DNA of 64,000 bases from an uncultured Alphaproteobacteria bacterium (GTDB taxonomy: Bacteria > Pseudomonadota > Alphaproteobacteria > HIMB59 > GCA-002718135): positions 19,743-83,742 of the forward strand of contig CACJZA010000005.1 of the NCBI GenBank assembly GCA_902597795.1, in the 5' to 3' direction. Within the stretch, counting starts at the first letter, position 1, and each line of letters begins with the position of its first letter. A model generated the notes under the pieces. The model was not told where the DNA came from. It saw only the letters and a list, made by a program, of their open reading frames with translations, and did no database searches. The position numbers and the translations under genes were made by a program. Shown in pieces: positions 36,115 through 44,326 of this stretch.

Positions 36115-36906
36115 ATGAATTTTAATCTAATATTATCTGAAAAAAATAATAACATTTCTAATATTATTCTTAATGATCAGAAAAACCAAAATACTTTAAG
36201 TGAAAACATGATCAATGAATTAACGTCAGCGCTAGATATTGCTGATAAAGATAATGAAGTAAAAGTAATTATTTTATCATCAAAAGGTAATATTTTTTGT
36301 GCAGGACATAATTTAAAAGATTTAAATTCACAAAGATTGCAAAATGACAGAGGTGAAAGCTATTTTAAAAAAATATTTCAAATGTGCTCTCAACTTATGC
36401 TGAAAATTAATAAAAATAATAAACCAGTTATAGCTATGGTTGATGGTATCGCTACTGCAGCAGGCTGTCAGTTAATTTCTAGCTGTGATTTAGCTTACTC
36501 AAGTAGCAGAGCAAAATATGCAACTCCTGGTGTTAATATTGGATTATTTTGTTCTACACCAATGGTTCCATTATCAAGAACTGTAGGTAAAAAACAAGCT
36601 ATGGAAATGCTTCTCACTGGAGATCTTATAGATGCAAATAAAGCATTAAGGATTGGTTTAATAAATGATGTCTTTGAAGAAGATAGTTTAAAAGAAAATG
36701 TATTTCAAATTGCTAAAAAAATATCATCTAAATCTTCTAATACTATTAAAATTGGTAAAGAAGCTTTTTACAAACAAAAAGATATGAATTTAGAAGACGC
36801 ATATACTTTTACTTCAAATGTAATGACGGAAAATATGTTACATGATGATTCCAAAGAAGGTATTGAAGCTTTTTTAGAAAAAAGAGAACCAAACTGGAAA
36901 GAATAA
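36115..36906 (+). CDS. Crotonase-family protein (ECHDC3-like) lacking both hydratase glutamates
   Basis: 263 residues with the enoyl-CoA hydratase fold: the CoA/oxyanion block NIFCAGHNLKDL near 60-70 and VDGIATAAGCQLISSCD near 109-125. The sequence ATPGVNIGLFCSTP and the end GIEAFLEKREPNW resemble animal ECHDC3. The two glutamates needed for hydration in classic enoyl-CoA hydratase are replaced by Gln119 and Gly139, so simple hydratase activity is unlikely; isomerase, lyase or thioesterase-type chemistry on a CoA ester is more plausible. It ends the six-gene unit, and its stop lies 7 bases from the convergent aldehyde dehydrogenase stop. Confidence 0.8.
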   Translation: MNFNLILSEKNNNISNIILNDQKNQNTLSENMINELTSALDIADKDNEVKVIILSSKGNIFCAGHNLKDLNSQRLQNDRGESYFKKIFQMCSQLMLKINKNNKPVIAMVDGIATAAGCQLISSCDLAYSSSRAKYATPGVNIGLFCSTPMVPLSRTVGKKQAMEMLLTGDLIDANKALRIGLINDVFEEDSLKENVFQIAKKISSKSSNTIKIGKEAFYKQKDMNLEDAYTFTSNVMTENMLHDDSKEGIEAFLEKREPNWKE

Positions 36907-36913
36907 TTACTTC

Positions 36914-38386
36914 TTAAAATGGGTCAGGTTGAGATGGATTGGTAGCTAACCATGTAGATTTGGTCTGCATGTAACTTTGCATTCCCTCCCATCCATTTTC
37001 ACGACCGTATCCTGATTGCTTGAAACCTCCAACTGGAGATTGAGTAGAAGCATTAAAATAATTATTTATATAAACAGTTCCAGCCTCTATCTTATCTGAT
37101 AAACGTATAGCTTTATTAGTATCCTTGGTCCAAATACCTGCTGCAAGTCCATAAATAGTATCGTTTGCAATTTTAATTACTTCATCTTCATTATCCCAAG
37201 ATTGTATAGAGGCGACAGGTCCAAATACTTCATTTTGAGCTAAATCATCTTCATTTGGAACATTATCAAAAATAGTTGGTCCAATATAGTACCCTTCAGA
37301 TTTTTGTTCTTTTCTTCCATCAATTAATAATTTTAAACCTCTATTTTCAGCCGCTTCTATCTTAGATAAAATAAAATCATATTGCTCTTTATTAGCTATA
37401 GGTCCTATTTGTGTTGCTGTATCATTTGGGTGACCAACTTTAGCTTTTTTAACAACTTCTAATAAATTTTGAGTAAATTTATCTTTTATATCTTTATGCA
37501 CTAATATTCTTGATCCTGAAATACAGCTATGACCTGAAACTGGAAAGATCCCTGAAACAACTCCATTAACTGATAAAGTTAAATCAGCATCTTTAAATAT
37601 AATTTGTGGTGATTTTCCTCCTAGCTCCATAATAATAGGTTTAACATTTTTGGATGCACTTAAACTAGCTGCACTCCCCCCTTTTGTTCCACCTGTAAAA
37701 CTTATCATTCTAACATCTTGGTGTTCAATAAGAGGTGCACCAGTGGTAGGGCCAAAACCAGTAACAACATTAATTAAACCTTCTGGAAGATCAGCTTCTT
37801 CTAAAATTTTCATTAACTCTAATGTAGAGCATGACGCTCTTTCTGAAGGCTTGATTACAACTGTATTGCCTGCTGCTATTGCTGGTGCTAATTTCCAGAT
37901 TAATGTTCCAATTGGTGAATTCCAAGGAAGAATAAGTGCAACAACTCCAAATGGTTCCCATTTTAAATAATTATGCATATTTGGAACCTCTGAAGGTATC
38001 AGCCTACCTTCATACTTGTCACACATACCTGCATAATAATAAAAACTCTCAGTCTGCCAGCCAGTTAAAGAGGGAGTGATATTTTTTGGAAGTTTGCCGT
38101 TGTCTTTAGTTTCTACTTTTCCAATACGTTCTGCGTTTTTAGCAATAATATCTCCAATTCTAGTTAATGTTCTTCCTCTTTCTGCCGGATGCATTTTACC
38201 ATAAGGACCATCATAATAAGCACGTTTAGCAGATGATACTGCAAGATTAATATCTTTTTCATTACAGTCAGGGACCTTTGCCCATACTTTACCTATAGAT
38301 GGATCCTCACTTTCAAAATATTTTTCAGAAGAAGGGTCATGCCATTTATTTCCTGCATAAAATTTGTAGGTTTGAATTTCAGACAT
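36914..38386 (-). CDS. NAD(P)-dependent aldehyde dehydrogenase
   Basis: 490 residues of the ALDH superfamily. The cofactor segment ILPWNSPIGTLIWKLAPAIAAGNTVVIKPSE (near 152-182), the FTGGTKGG motif near 230, the catalytic Glu in MELGGKSP near 255 and the catalytic Cys in SGHSCISGSR near 289 are seen. The substrate is not deducible; candidates are the aldehyde expected from the FMN oxidase/ThDP pair, gamma-glutamyl-aminobutyraldehyde (no other puuC is nearby) or betaine aldehyde. It shares direction with the following GMC gene, 30 bases upstream, which could produce its aldehyde. Confidence 0.87.
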   Translation of the reverse strand: MSEIQTYKFYAGNKWHDPSSEKYFESEDPSIGKVWAKVPDCNEKDINLAVSSAKRAYYDGPYGKMHPAERGRTLTRIGDIIAKNAERIGKVETKDNGKLPKNITPSLTGWQTESFYYYAGMCDKYEGRLIPSEVPNMHNYLKWEPFGVVALILPWNSPIGTLIWKLAPAIAAGNTVVIKPSERASCSTLELMKILEEADLPEGLINVVTGFGPTTGAPLIEHQDVRMISFTGGTKGGSAASLSASKNVKPIIMELGGKSPQIIFKDADLTLSVNGVVSGIFPVSGHSCISGSRILVHKDIKDKFTQNLLEVVKKAKVGHPNDTATQIGPIANKEQYDFILSKIEAAENRGLKLLIDGRKEQKSEGYYIGPTIFDNVPNEDDLAQNEVFGPVASIQSWDNEDEVIKIANDTIYGLAAGIWTKDTNKAIRLSDKIEAGTVYINNYFNASTQSPVGGFKQSGYGRENGWEGMQSYMQTKSTWLATNPSQPDPF

Positions 38387-38416
38387 AATTTATTTAAACT
38401 TAAATATTTTCATTGG

Positions 38417-40072
38417 TCAACTTATTTGTGATTGATTAATTTTTAATATCATATCTGATGCTTTTTCTGCTAACATAATTACAGATGCATTTATATTTCC
38501 ACTTATCATATCTGGGAAAGAAGATGCATCTACTACTCTCAGATTGTCTATTCCTCTAACTTTAAGCTGATTATCAAGTACAGCCATTTTGTTATTACTT
38601 GAACCCATTGCGCAAGTAGATGCAGGATGATGCCCTGTTTGTACATGATTTCGAACTGACTCTTTTAAATCCTGATCACTTTTTATTTTTTTTCCTGGAA
38701 GTAATTCTTCCGAAACAATTTTTGCTAAACTGGGTTTTGACAATACTTCTCTTGTATGCTTCATCCCTTCTATCATATCTTCCATATCTGATGGATCGAT
38801 GAACCAATTTGGATTTATATTAAGTTCATCATTAGGATTTGAGCTTTTAAGTTTTACACTTCCTGTGCTCTTTGGTCTTAATAAATTAATTTGAAAGTGT
38901 AATCCTGGAAAAGCTTTTTTACCTCTAGAAAAAAATAATGAACCAAAATTTAATAAATTGTCTAAACTCATAGACCAGTTATCTTTTTCTTCTTTAAAAC
39001 ACATAGGTGTCATGAACACTTGTATTTCAGGCATTTCTTTTTCTCTTATTGCATGAAATAGATTTGTTGACCAAAAAGGAGCAGAAGCTAATCCTTGTTT
39101 AAATAAAATATATTTTAATCCCACAATAATAGCTCTATCGATCCTTTGATATTTAGAGAAACTTAAATTGTTGTTTTGAAAAGTCCAATTCATTGGCATA
39201 ACAGGATGATCATGAAGGTTTTCACCTACTCCAGGTAAGTTAATTAATAATTCTATATTTTTTTCTTTTAAATGTTCTTCTGGACCAATTCCTGACAACA
39301 TTAAACATTTGGGACTACCGAATGCTCCTAAAGATAATATTACCTCTGATGATGCATAAACTTCACCATTTGATAAAAGTAATCCTTTAGCTTTATTTTT
39401 CTCAATTAAAATTTTTATTACAGATGTATTTTTGTAAATTGTTAAGTTGCTAGGTTTAAATTTCAAATAAGCTTCTGCGGATGATTGTCTTTTTCCCTTC
39501 CATACTTTAACGTCATATCGGCCTACTCCATTTAGATTGCCATTGTAAAAATCATTATTAATTTCTGCCCCAGCTTCAACACATGCATCAATAAATGCTT
39601 TATCGATAGAATTATAATTACCAGCTGGTGTAAGTTTTAAAGGACCTGAATGTGAGTGATATTCATTTTTTTCTCTATGAAAAGCTGAAGCAGATCTTTT
39701 GAAATATGGTAATACATCATTATATGACCAACCCTCTAAGCCCTTTTGTCTCCACCTATTAAAATCACCTGGAGCGCCTCTCATGTAAATCATACCGTTT
39801 AAAAGAGAAGATCCTCCTAGTCCTTTACCTCTAGGGTATAAAATTTTTCTATTATTTAAAGAAGGTTGAGGTATTGACTCTAAACCCCAATCAAATTTAG
39901 GATTTCCAAAAATATATCCGTTACCACCGGGCATTTGAGTGAATAAACTTTTTCCTGAACCACCTGCTTCTATTAATAATACCTTTATATCTTTATTTTC
40001 TGATAATCTTGAGGCTAATGTACAGCCAGCAGAACCTCCTCCAGCTATAATATAGTCAAATGTTTTTTTCAT
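38417..40072 (-). CDS. GMC-family FAD oxidoreductase (choline dehydrogenase-like), second copy
   Basis: 551 residues: FAD fold IAGGGSAGCTLASRLS near 9-24, signature RGKGLGGSSLLNGMIYMRGAPGDFNRW near 81-107, second signature GAFGSPKCLMLSGIGP near 250 and the catalytic-His block TGHHPASTCAMG near 483. It is clearly diverged from the GMC protein at 20974-22575. The run of motifs resembles alcohol/choline dehydrogenases of BetA type. Co-transcription with an aldehyde dehydrogenase 30 bases downstream gives an alcohol-to-acid pair, the logic of choline to glycine betaine (BetA/BetB), but neither gene can be assigned to choline with certainty. Confidence 0.83.
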   Translation of the reverse strand: MKKTFDYIIAGGGSAGCTLASRLSENKDIKVLLIEAGGSGKSLFTQMPGGNGYIFGNPKFDWGLESIPQPSLNNRKILYPRGKGLGGSSLLNGMIYMRGAPGDFNRWRQKGLEGWSYNDVLPYFKRSASAFHREKNEYHSHSGPLKLTPAGNYNSIDKAFIDACVEAGAEINNDFYNGNLNGVGRYDVKVWKGKRQSSAEAYLKFKPSNLTIYKNTSVIKILIEKNKAKGLLLSNGEVYASSEVILSLGAFGSPKCLMLSGIGPEEHLKEKNIELLINLPGVGENLHDHPVMPMNWTFQNNNLSFSKYQRIDRAIIVGLKYILFKQGLASAPFWSTNLFHAIREKEMPEIQVFMTPMCFKEEKDNWSMSLDNLLNFGSLFFSRGKKAFPGLHFQINLLRPKSTGSVKLKSSNPNDELNINPNWFIDPSDMEDMIEGMKHTREVLSKPSLAKIVSEELLPGKKIKSDQDLKESVRNHVQTGHHPASTCAMGSSNNKMAVLDNQLKVRGIDNLRVVDASSFPDMISGNINASVIMLAEKASDMILKINQSQIS

Positions 40073-40132
40073 TTTTTAAAAATATAAATTATACTAATAA
40101 TTAATTTATAAGTAAACTCGATTAAATTAAAT

Positions 40133-40951
40133 ATGAATAATTACAAAGATTGGATTGGAAAGAAAATTTCAAGATGTGATATTATTACTCCTCGATTAGT
40201 TGAACATTTAAAAAAAACAATCGATCAAAACTGTTTAAGTGATCAAACTGTGCCTGAGGGAATTTTTTTATGTTTATGCCTAGATGTGGCTTCAATAAAT
40301 GATCTAGATAAAGATGGAAATACAAAATTAGGAATTTTCTTACCTGAGTTACCTTATAAAATTAGAATGTGGGCTGGTGGTAAAATAAAAATATTTGATA
40401 AATTTAAAATTGGATCTGAAATTAAAAAAAATTCAACAATTTCAAGTATTGAATTTAAAGAAGGTAGATCAGGTAATCTATGTTTTGTTAATATTAATCA
40501 TGAATATTTAAATAAAAATAAATTAATAATATCAGAAGATCAAACTGCTGTTTATAGAGAAAAAATAAATAAAAACTCCATTACTCCTAAAATAAAAGAT
40601 GAATTAAAATTAATCGATAAAGTAGAAATATTTAGTTCATCAACTTTGCTATTTAGATATTCTGCTTTAACTTTTAATGGACATAAGATTCATTATGATG
40701 ATGATTATACAAAAAATTATGAGGGTCATATGGGATTATTAGTCCATGCTCCTCTTCAAGCAACTTATCTTTTAAATCTTGCTAGAAAAAACAATATTGA
40801 GTTCAATTCTTTTGAATATAAAGCTACAGCGCCTCTTGTATATAACAATAATTTCTTTGTAGAAATTGGTGAAAATCAAGATGATGAAATTATTGGAAGA
40901 ATTCTTAATGAAAAACAAGAAATAACAATGATTGCTAAATATAAAAAATGA
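40133..40951 (+). CDS. MaoC-type dehydratase (HTD2/mesaconyl-C4-CoA hydratase-like)
   Basis: 272 residues resembling two-hotdog fungal/mitochondrial HTD2 and mesaconyl-C4-CoA hydratase. The C-terminal hotdog carries LLFRYSALTFNGHKIHYDDDYTK near 175-197, whose Asn/His-Tyr pattern marks the hydratase motif, and EGHMGLLVHAPLQATYLL near 200-218. The N-terminal half is weakly conserved. It hydrates or dehydrates a short acyl-CoA or acid. It overlaps the following MmgE/PrpD gene by 4 bases (ATGA), so the two probably act on one pathway. Confidence 0.75.
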   Translation: MNNYKDWIGKKISRCDIITPRLVEHLKKTIDQNCLSDQTVPEGIFLCLCLDVASINDLDKDGNTKLGIFLPELPYKIRMWAGGKIKIFDKFKIGSEIKKNSTISSIEFKEGRSGNLCFVNINHEYLNKNKLIISEDQTAVYREKINKNSITPKIKDELKLIDKVEIFSSSTLLFRYSALTFNGHKIHYDDDYTKNYEGHMGLLVHAPLQATYLLNLARKNNIEFNSFEYKATAPLVYNNNFFVEIGENQDDEIIGRILNEKQEITMIAKYKK

Positions 40952-42273
40952 GTTTTCATAAAAAATTTTGTAATTGGGCATCACAAAAAAAAATTAATTT
41001 CAATAAGGTAACTTATAAAAGAGCAGAAAATGCATTCATAGATACCCTAGCTTGCATATTATCAGGTGTTAAAGAAAAACAATCAATGGTTGCCTTAAAA
41101 TACTGTTTAGAAAATAATAATTCAAAAAACATTAAGATATTTGGAGGAGAAAAAAAATTATCTATTTCTGGAGCATGTTTTTTACATGGAGTCAGATCAG
41201 CGTCTATAGACTTTGATGATTACGAATACGTTGTAGGATCTCATCCCAGTGCGCCAATTTTTTCAGCTCTTATATCTATTGCTCAAATAAAAAACATCTC
41301 AATTGAGGAAACATATCAGGGATGGTTAGTAGGATATGAATTAATAATAAAATTAGGACAAGCACTTAGCTATGATCATTATTATAAAGGATGGCATTCA
41401 GCAAATACAATAGGCGTTATTGGAACTGCTGCAGCAGTATCTAAAGTGTTAAAATTAAATGCAGATCAAATGGCAAATGCAATTTCTATTGCAACAAGTT
41501 TTTCATCTGGTTTAAAACAGCAATTTGGCACAGATATAAAAGCTTTTCATGTAGGATTTGCTTCTCAAGCTGGGGTGCAGTCAGCCTTACTTGCGAAAAA
41601 TGGAGGGACAGCTAATCAAGATATTTGGAATATTGAGAGAGGATTTATTGAATTGTATGGTAGTAAATTTTCTAAAAAACTAAATAATAATTTTAAAAGA
41701 TCAGAGTTAGGAAATGCAATAATTAAATTTCCAAATTTCATTAAGTTTTGGCCAGTTTGTAGTTATTCACAAAGAGTAATACAAGGAGGATTAATTTTAA
41801 ATAAAAAAATTTTTATAAAAAAAAATATTAAATCTATTTCAATTGAGTTTCCAGAACCTTGGTTCAGAGTATCAAAATTTCATATACCTAAAAATTCTAC
41901 TGAAGCTAGATTTTCATTAAGTTATTGTTTAGCAACTGCTCTCATTAATGGCAAATTTGATTTAAGTAGCTTAAATATTTCTAAAAATAAAAAAAGTTTA
42001 AAATTGACTAGAAAGATTAAACTAATTACTTACAAAGTGCCAAATAATTTTGAAGATTATGATCCTAAGTATCCTGATATAATTAAAGTAATAATGAATG
42101 ACGGAAGTATATTGATTGAAAAAATATCACATATTAAAGGAGGGAAAAATAACCCTTTAAAAGACGAAGATATTGATAATAAATTTTTAATGTGTGGAGG
42201 TAAAAAAAATATTTTAAATAAAATAAGAAATCAAAAATATAAGAAGAAAAATTTAAAAGAAATAATTTTTTAA
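40948..42273 (+). CDS. MmgE/PrpD family protein
   Basis: 441 residues of the family that includes 2-methylcitrate dehydratase and cis-aconitate decarboxylase. Landmarks are DTLACILSG near 32, a CFLHGVRSASIDFDDY block near 72-88, HPSAPIFSALISIA near 94, GWHSANTIGVIGTAAAVSKVL near 145 and HVGFASQAGVQSALLA near 195. No prpB or prpC lies nearby, so 2-methylcitrate use cannot be claimed; family members also act on other small di- and tricarboxylates. It is translationally coupled to the MaoC-type gene upstream and ends 1 base from the convergent transporter gene. Confidence 0.83.
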   Translation: MSFHKKFCNWASQKKINFNKVTYKRAENAFIDTLACILSGVKEKQSMVALKYCLENNNSKNIKIFGGEKKLSISGACFLHGVRSASIDFDDYEYVVGSHPSAPIFSALISIAQIKNISIEETYQGWLVGYELIIKLGQALSYDHYYKGWHSANTIGVIGTAAAVSKVLKLNADQMANAISIATSFSSGLKQQFGTDIKAFHVGFASQAGVQSALLAKNGGTANQDIWNIERGFIELYGSKFSKKLNNNFKRSELGNAIIKFPNFIKFWPVCSYSQRVIQGGLILNKKIFIKKNIKSISIEFPEPWFRVSKFHIPKNSTEARFSLSYCLATALINGKFDLSSLNISKNKKSLKLTRKIKLITYKVPNNFEDYDPKYPDIIKVIMNDGSILIEKISHIKGGKNNPLKDEDIDNKFLMCGGKKNILNKIRNQKYKKKNLKEIIF

Positions 42274-42274
42274 T

Positions 42275-43135
42275 TTAGGTATTTTTTCTTTCTCTGTAAG
42301 CTATAAATATTCCAGTACTAATAATTATTGTTCCGCCTAAATAAATACTTAAAGTTGGAACCTCAGAATAAATTAAATATCCCATAATTCCTACAAATAT
42401 AAAAGATGAGTATTCAAAGGGTGAGGTAATTGCAACATCTGCGTATTTAGCTGCTTGAGACATAAATAAATGGCCTAGTGATCCCATAACACCTAAACTC
42501 ATAGCAAAAATTAATTGAATTCCATTTGGCATAATAAAATTATCAGGGAAAAATATTATTGACGTAATTAATAATGCAAAAGAGTAATAAAAAACAATTG
42601 CAACACTAGAATCAGTACTCATTACTGATCTAGTTGATAAATAAACAGAAGCCATAAAAGCTGCAGATATTAGAGGATAGAGTGTTTCTAATTTGAACAA
42701 GTCAGTACCGGGCTTAACAATTATTAACACACCAATAAAACCAATTAATATTGCAGTTGTTCTAAAAATTCCAATTCTCTCACCAAGTATTGGTACAGCA
42801 AGGAAAGCAGCAATAATGGGAGCAGAATGTGCAATAGCAATATTTTCAGATAACATTAAATGATTAATTCCATAAATATAGAATACAACACAAGCAGAAG
42901 CAGAAAGAGCTCGGATAGCATGTCCAACTGGTTTTTTAGTTTTTAACTTACCAAATCCAAAATACATTGCTAAAAAAGTTGCAATGATACTTCCACTTAG
43001 TGCTCTAAAGAATATTGATTCCCATACAGGAAAATGAAAGCTTAAATATTTATACGTTATATCATTTATACTTAGACAAAACATGGACAATAACATGAAA
43101 GAAATTCCCAAGAGATTATTATTTTTCGATTTCAT
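42275..43135 (-). CDS. EamA/DMT-family membrane transporter
   Basis: 286 residues with about ten hydrophobic helices in two EamA repeats (roughly 8-140 and 150-280), the drug/metabolite transporter layout (RhaT/YdcZ-like). Typical features are the short helices, an HSAPIIAAFLAVPILGERIGIFR segment at the end of repeat 1 and the FEYSSFIFVGIMGYLIYSEVPTLSIYLGGTIII segment in repeat 2. Substrate and direction are unknown; relatives export amino acids or metabolites. It is divergent from the butyrobetaine-hydroxylase-like gene across 50 bases. Confidence 0.85.
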   Translation of the reverse strand: MKSKNNNLLGISFMLLSMFCLSINDITYKYLSFHFPVWESIFFRALSGSIIATFLAMYFGFGKLKTKKPVGHAIRALSASACVVFYIYGINHLMLSENIAIAHSAPIIAAFLAVPILGERIGIFRTTAILIGFIGVLIIVKPGTDLFKLETLYPLISAAFMASVYLSTRSVMSTDSSVAIVFYYSFALLITSIIFFPDNFIMPNGIQLIFAMSLGVMGSLGHLFMSQAAKYADVAITSPFEYSSFIFVGIMGYLIYSEVPTLSIYLGGTIIISTGIFIAYRERKNT

Positions 43136-43185
43136 TAATTTGTTAAATATACTAAGATAATTTATTCAGATATAAATATTTCAAA

Positions 43186-44325
43186 ATGAGTAGTAAATAT
43201 CATGTAAAAAAATTAGAAAAAAAGAATGACCATTTAAGTATTTTGTGGAAAGATAATTTTGAAAGTAAATTTCATTTTATGTGGTTAAGAGATAATTGCC
43301 CAACAGCAATACATCCTACTGCAAATATGCGAATCTTTAATATTTTAACTATTAGTAAAAATATATTTCCTACAAATTATAAAATTGAAAAAAATAAACT
43401 CAATATTGATTGGAGTGAAGGTGATCATAGTAGTAAATTCAACTTAAAATGGTTAAGAGATCATTGTTATACCGAAATACATAATCGAGAATATAAATCA
43501 CCTTATGTTTTTTGGGATGGTAAATTAAAAAAAAATTTAAAGAAAATTATTGTTGATCATAATAGTGTTATAAAAAATGAAAAACATTTAAGTAAATGGT
43601 TAAATTTACTTCATACTTATGGTTTTGCATTAATCAAAAATGCACCAACTAGCAAAAAATCAGCATTCAAAATATTAAATAGAATAAGCCATCATAGAGA
43701 AACATTTTTTGGTACACCATTTGAAGTAATTAACATTCCAAAACCAAATAACACTGCTTATACTGCAGATGCATTAAGAAATCATACCGACTTACCTTAT
43801 TTTGAATATGCACCTGGTTATCAGTTTCTTCATTGTTTAGTAAATGAAGCTAATGGTGGATTATCATCTGTTGTAGATGGTTTTGCAGTTGCAAATTATT
43901 TAAAAAAAAATGTAAAAGATGTTTTTAATATTTTAACAAAAACTCACGTTAAATTCAAAGATACTGATTATACTCAAAAAGCTATCAGAATTCTTCATTC
44001 ACCAATAATAACACTTACAAAAGATAATGATTTCAATGATATTAGATTTAGTATGGCTGCAATGGGAGCAGTTGATATTGATCCAAAAAAAATGAAAAAA
44101 TTTTATGATGCCTACCAATATTTTGCATCATTACTTCAAAACAAAAAATTTAAAATTGATTTTAGATTAGAGGCAGGTGATATATTTTGTTTTAACAATA
44201 GAAGAGTATTACATGGAAGGACTGAATTTGATCCAAACTCTGGAAATAGACATCTTCAAGGGTATTATATTGAAAGAGATGAAATAATAGGAAGATTAAA
44301 TTATTTTAATAATATTAAAGTATAG
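43186..44325 (+). CDS. 2-oxoglutarate-dependent oxygenase of the gamma-butyrobetaine hydroxylase family
   Basis: 379 residues, the length of BBOX1. The N-terminal DUF971-type domain (about 1-115) has two WLRD blocks (33-36 and 89-92) but keeps only Cys38 of the BBOX1 zinc set, with Thr40 and His43 where human BBOX1 has Cys40 and Cys43. The TauD-like domain shows the Fe(II) facial triad: His200-x-Asp202 and His343 (RRVLHGR), with Arg355 in NRHLQGYY for 2-oxoglutarate. BBOX makes carnitine from gamma-butyrobetaine; relatives such as TmpA hydroxylate trimethylaminoethylphosphonate. With a carnitine-degradation set at 15.9-18.2 kb, carnitine formation is a coherent role, but substrate needs testing. 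Confidence 0.83.
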   Translation: MSSKYHVKKLEKKNDHLSILWKDNFESKFHFMWLRDNCPTAIHPTANMRIFNILTISKNIFPTNYKIEKNKLNIDWSEGDHSSKFNLKWLRDHCYTEIHNREYKSPYVFWDGKLKKNLKKIIVDHNSVIKNEKHLSKWLNLLHTYGFALIKNAPTSKKSAFKILNRISHHRETFFGTPFEVINIPKPNNTAYTADALRNHTDLPYFEYAPGYQFLHCLVNEANGGLSSVVDGFAVANYLKKNVKDVFNILTKTHVKFKDTDYTQKAIRILHSPIITLTKDNDFNDIRFSMAAMGAVDIDPKKMKKFYDAYQYFASLLQNKKFKIDFRLEAGDIFCFNNRRVLHGRTEFDPNSGNRHLQGYYIERDEIIGRLNYFNNIKV

Positions 44326-44326
44326 A

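Noticed and set aside
36115..36906. DmdD (methylthioacryloyl-CoA hydratase) beside the DmdA-like gene
   Set aside because: Both hydratase glutamates are missing and the sequence looks more like ECHDC3.
40948..42273. 2-methylcitrate dehydratase as part of a methylcitrate cycle
   Set aside because: No prpB or prpC gene is in the window and the family has several other activities.
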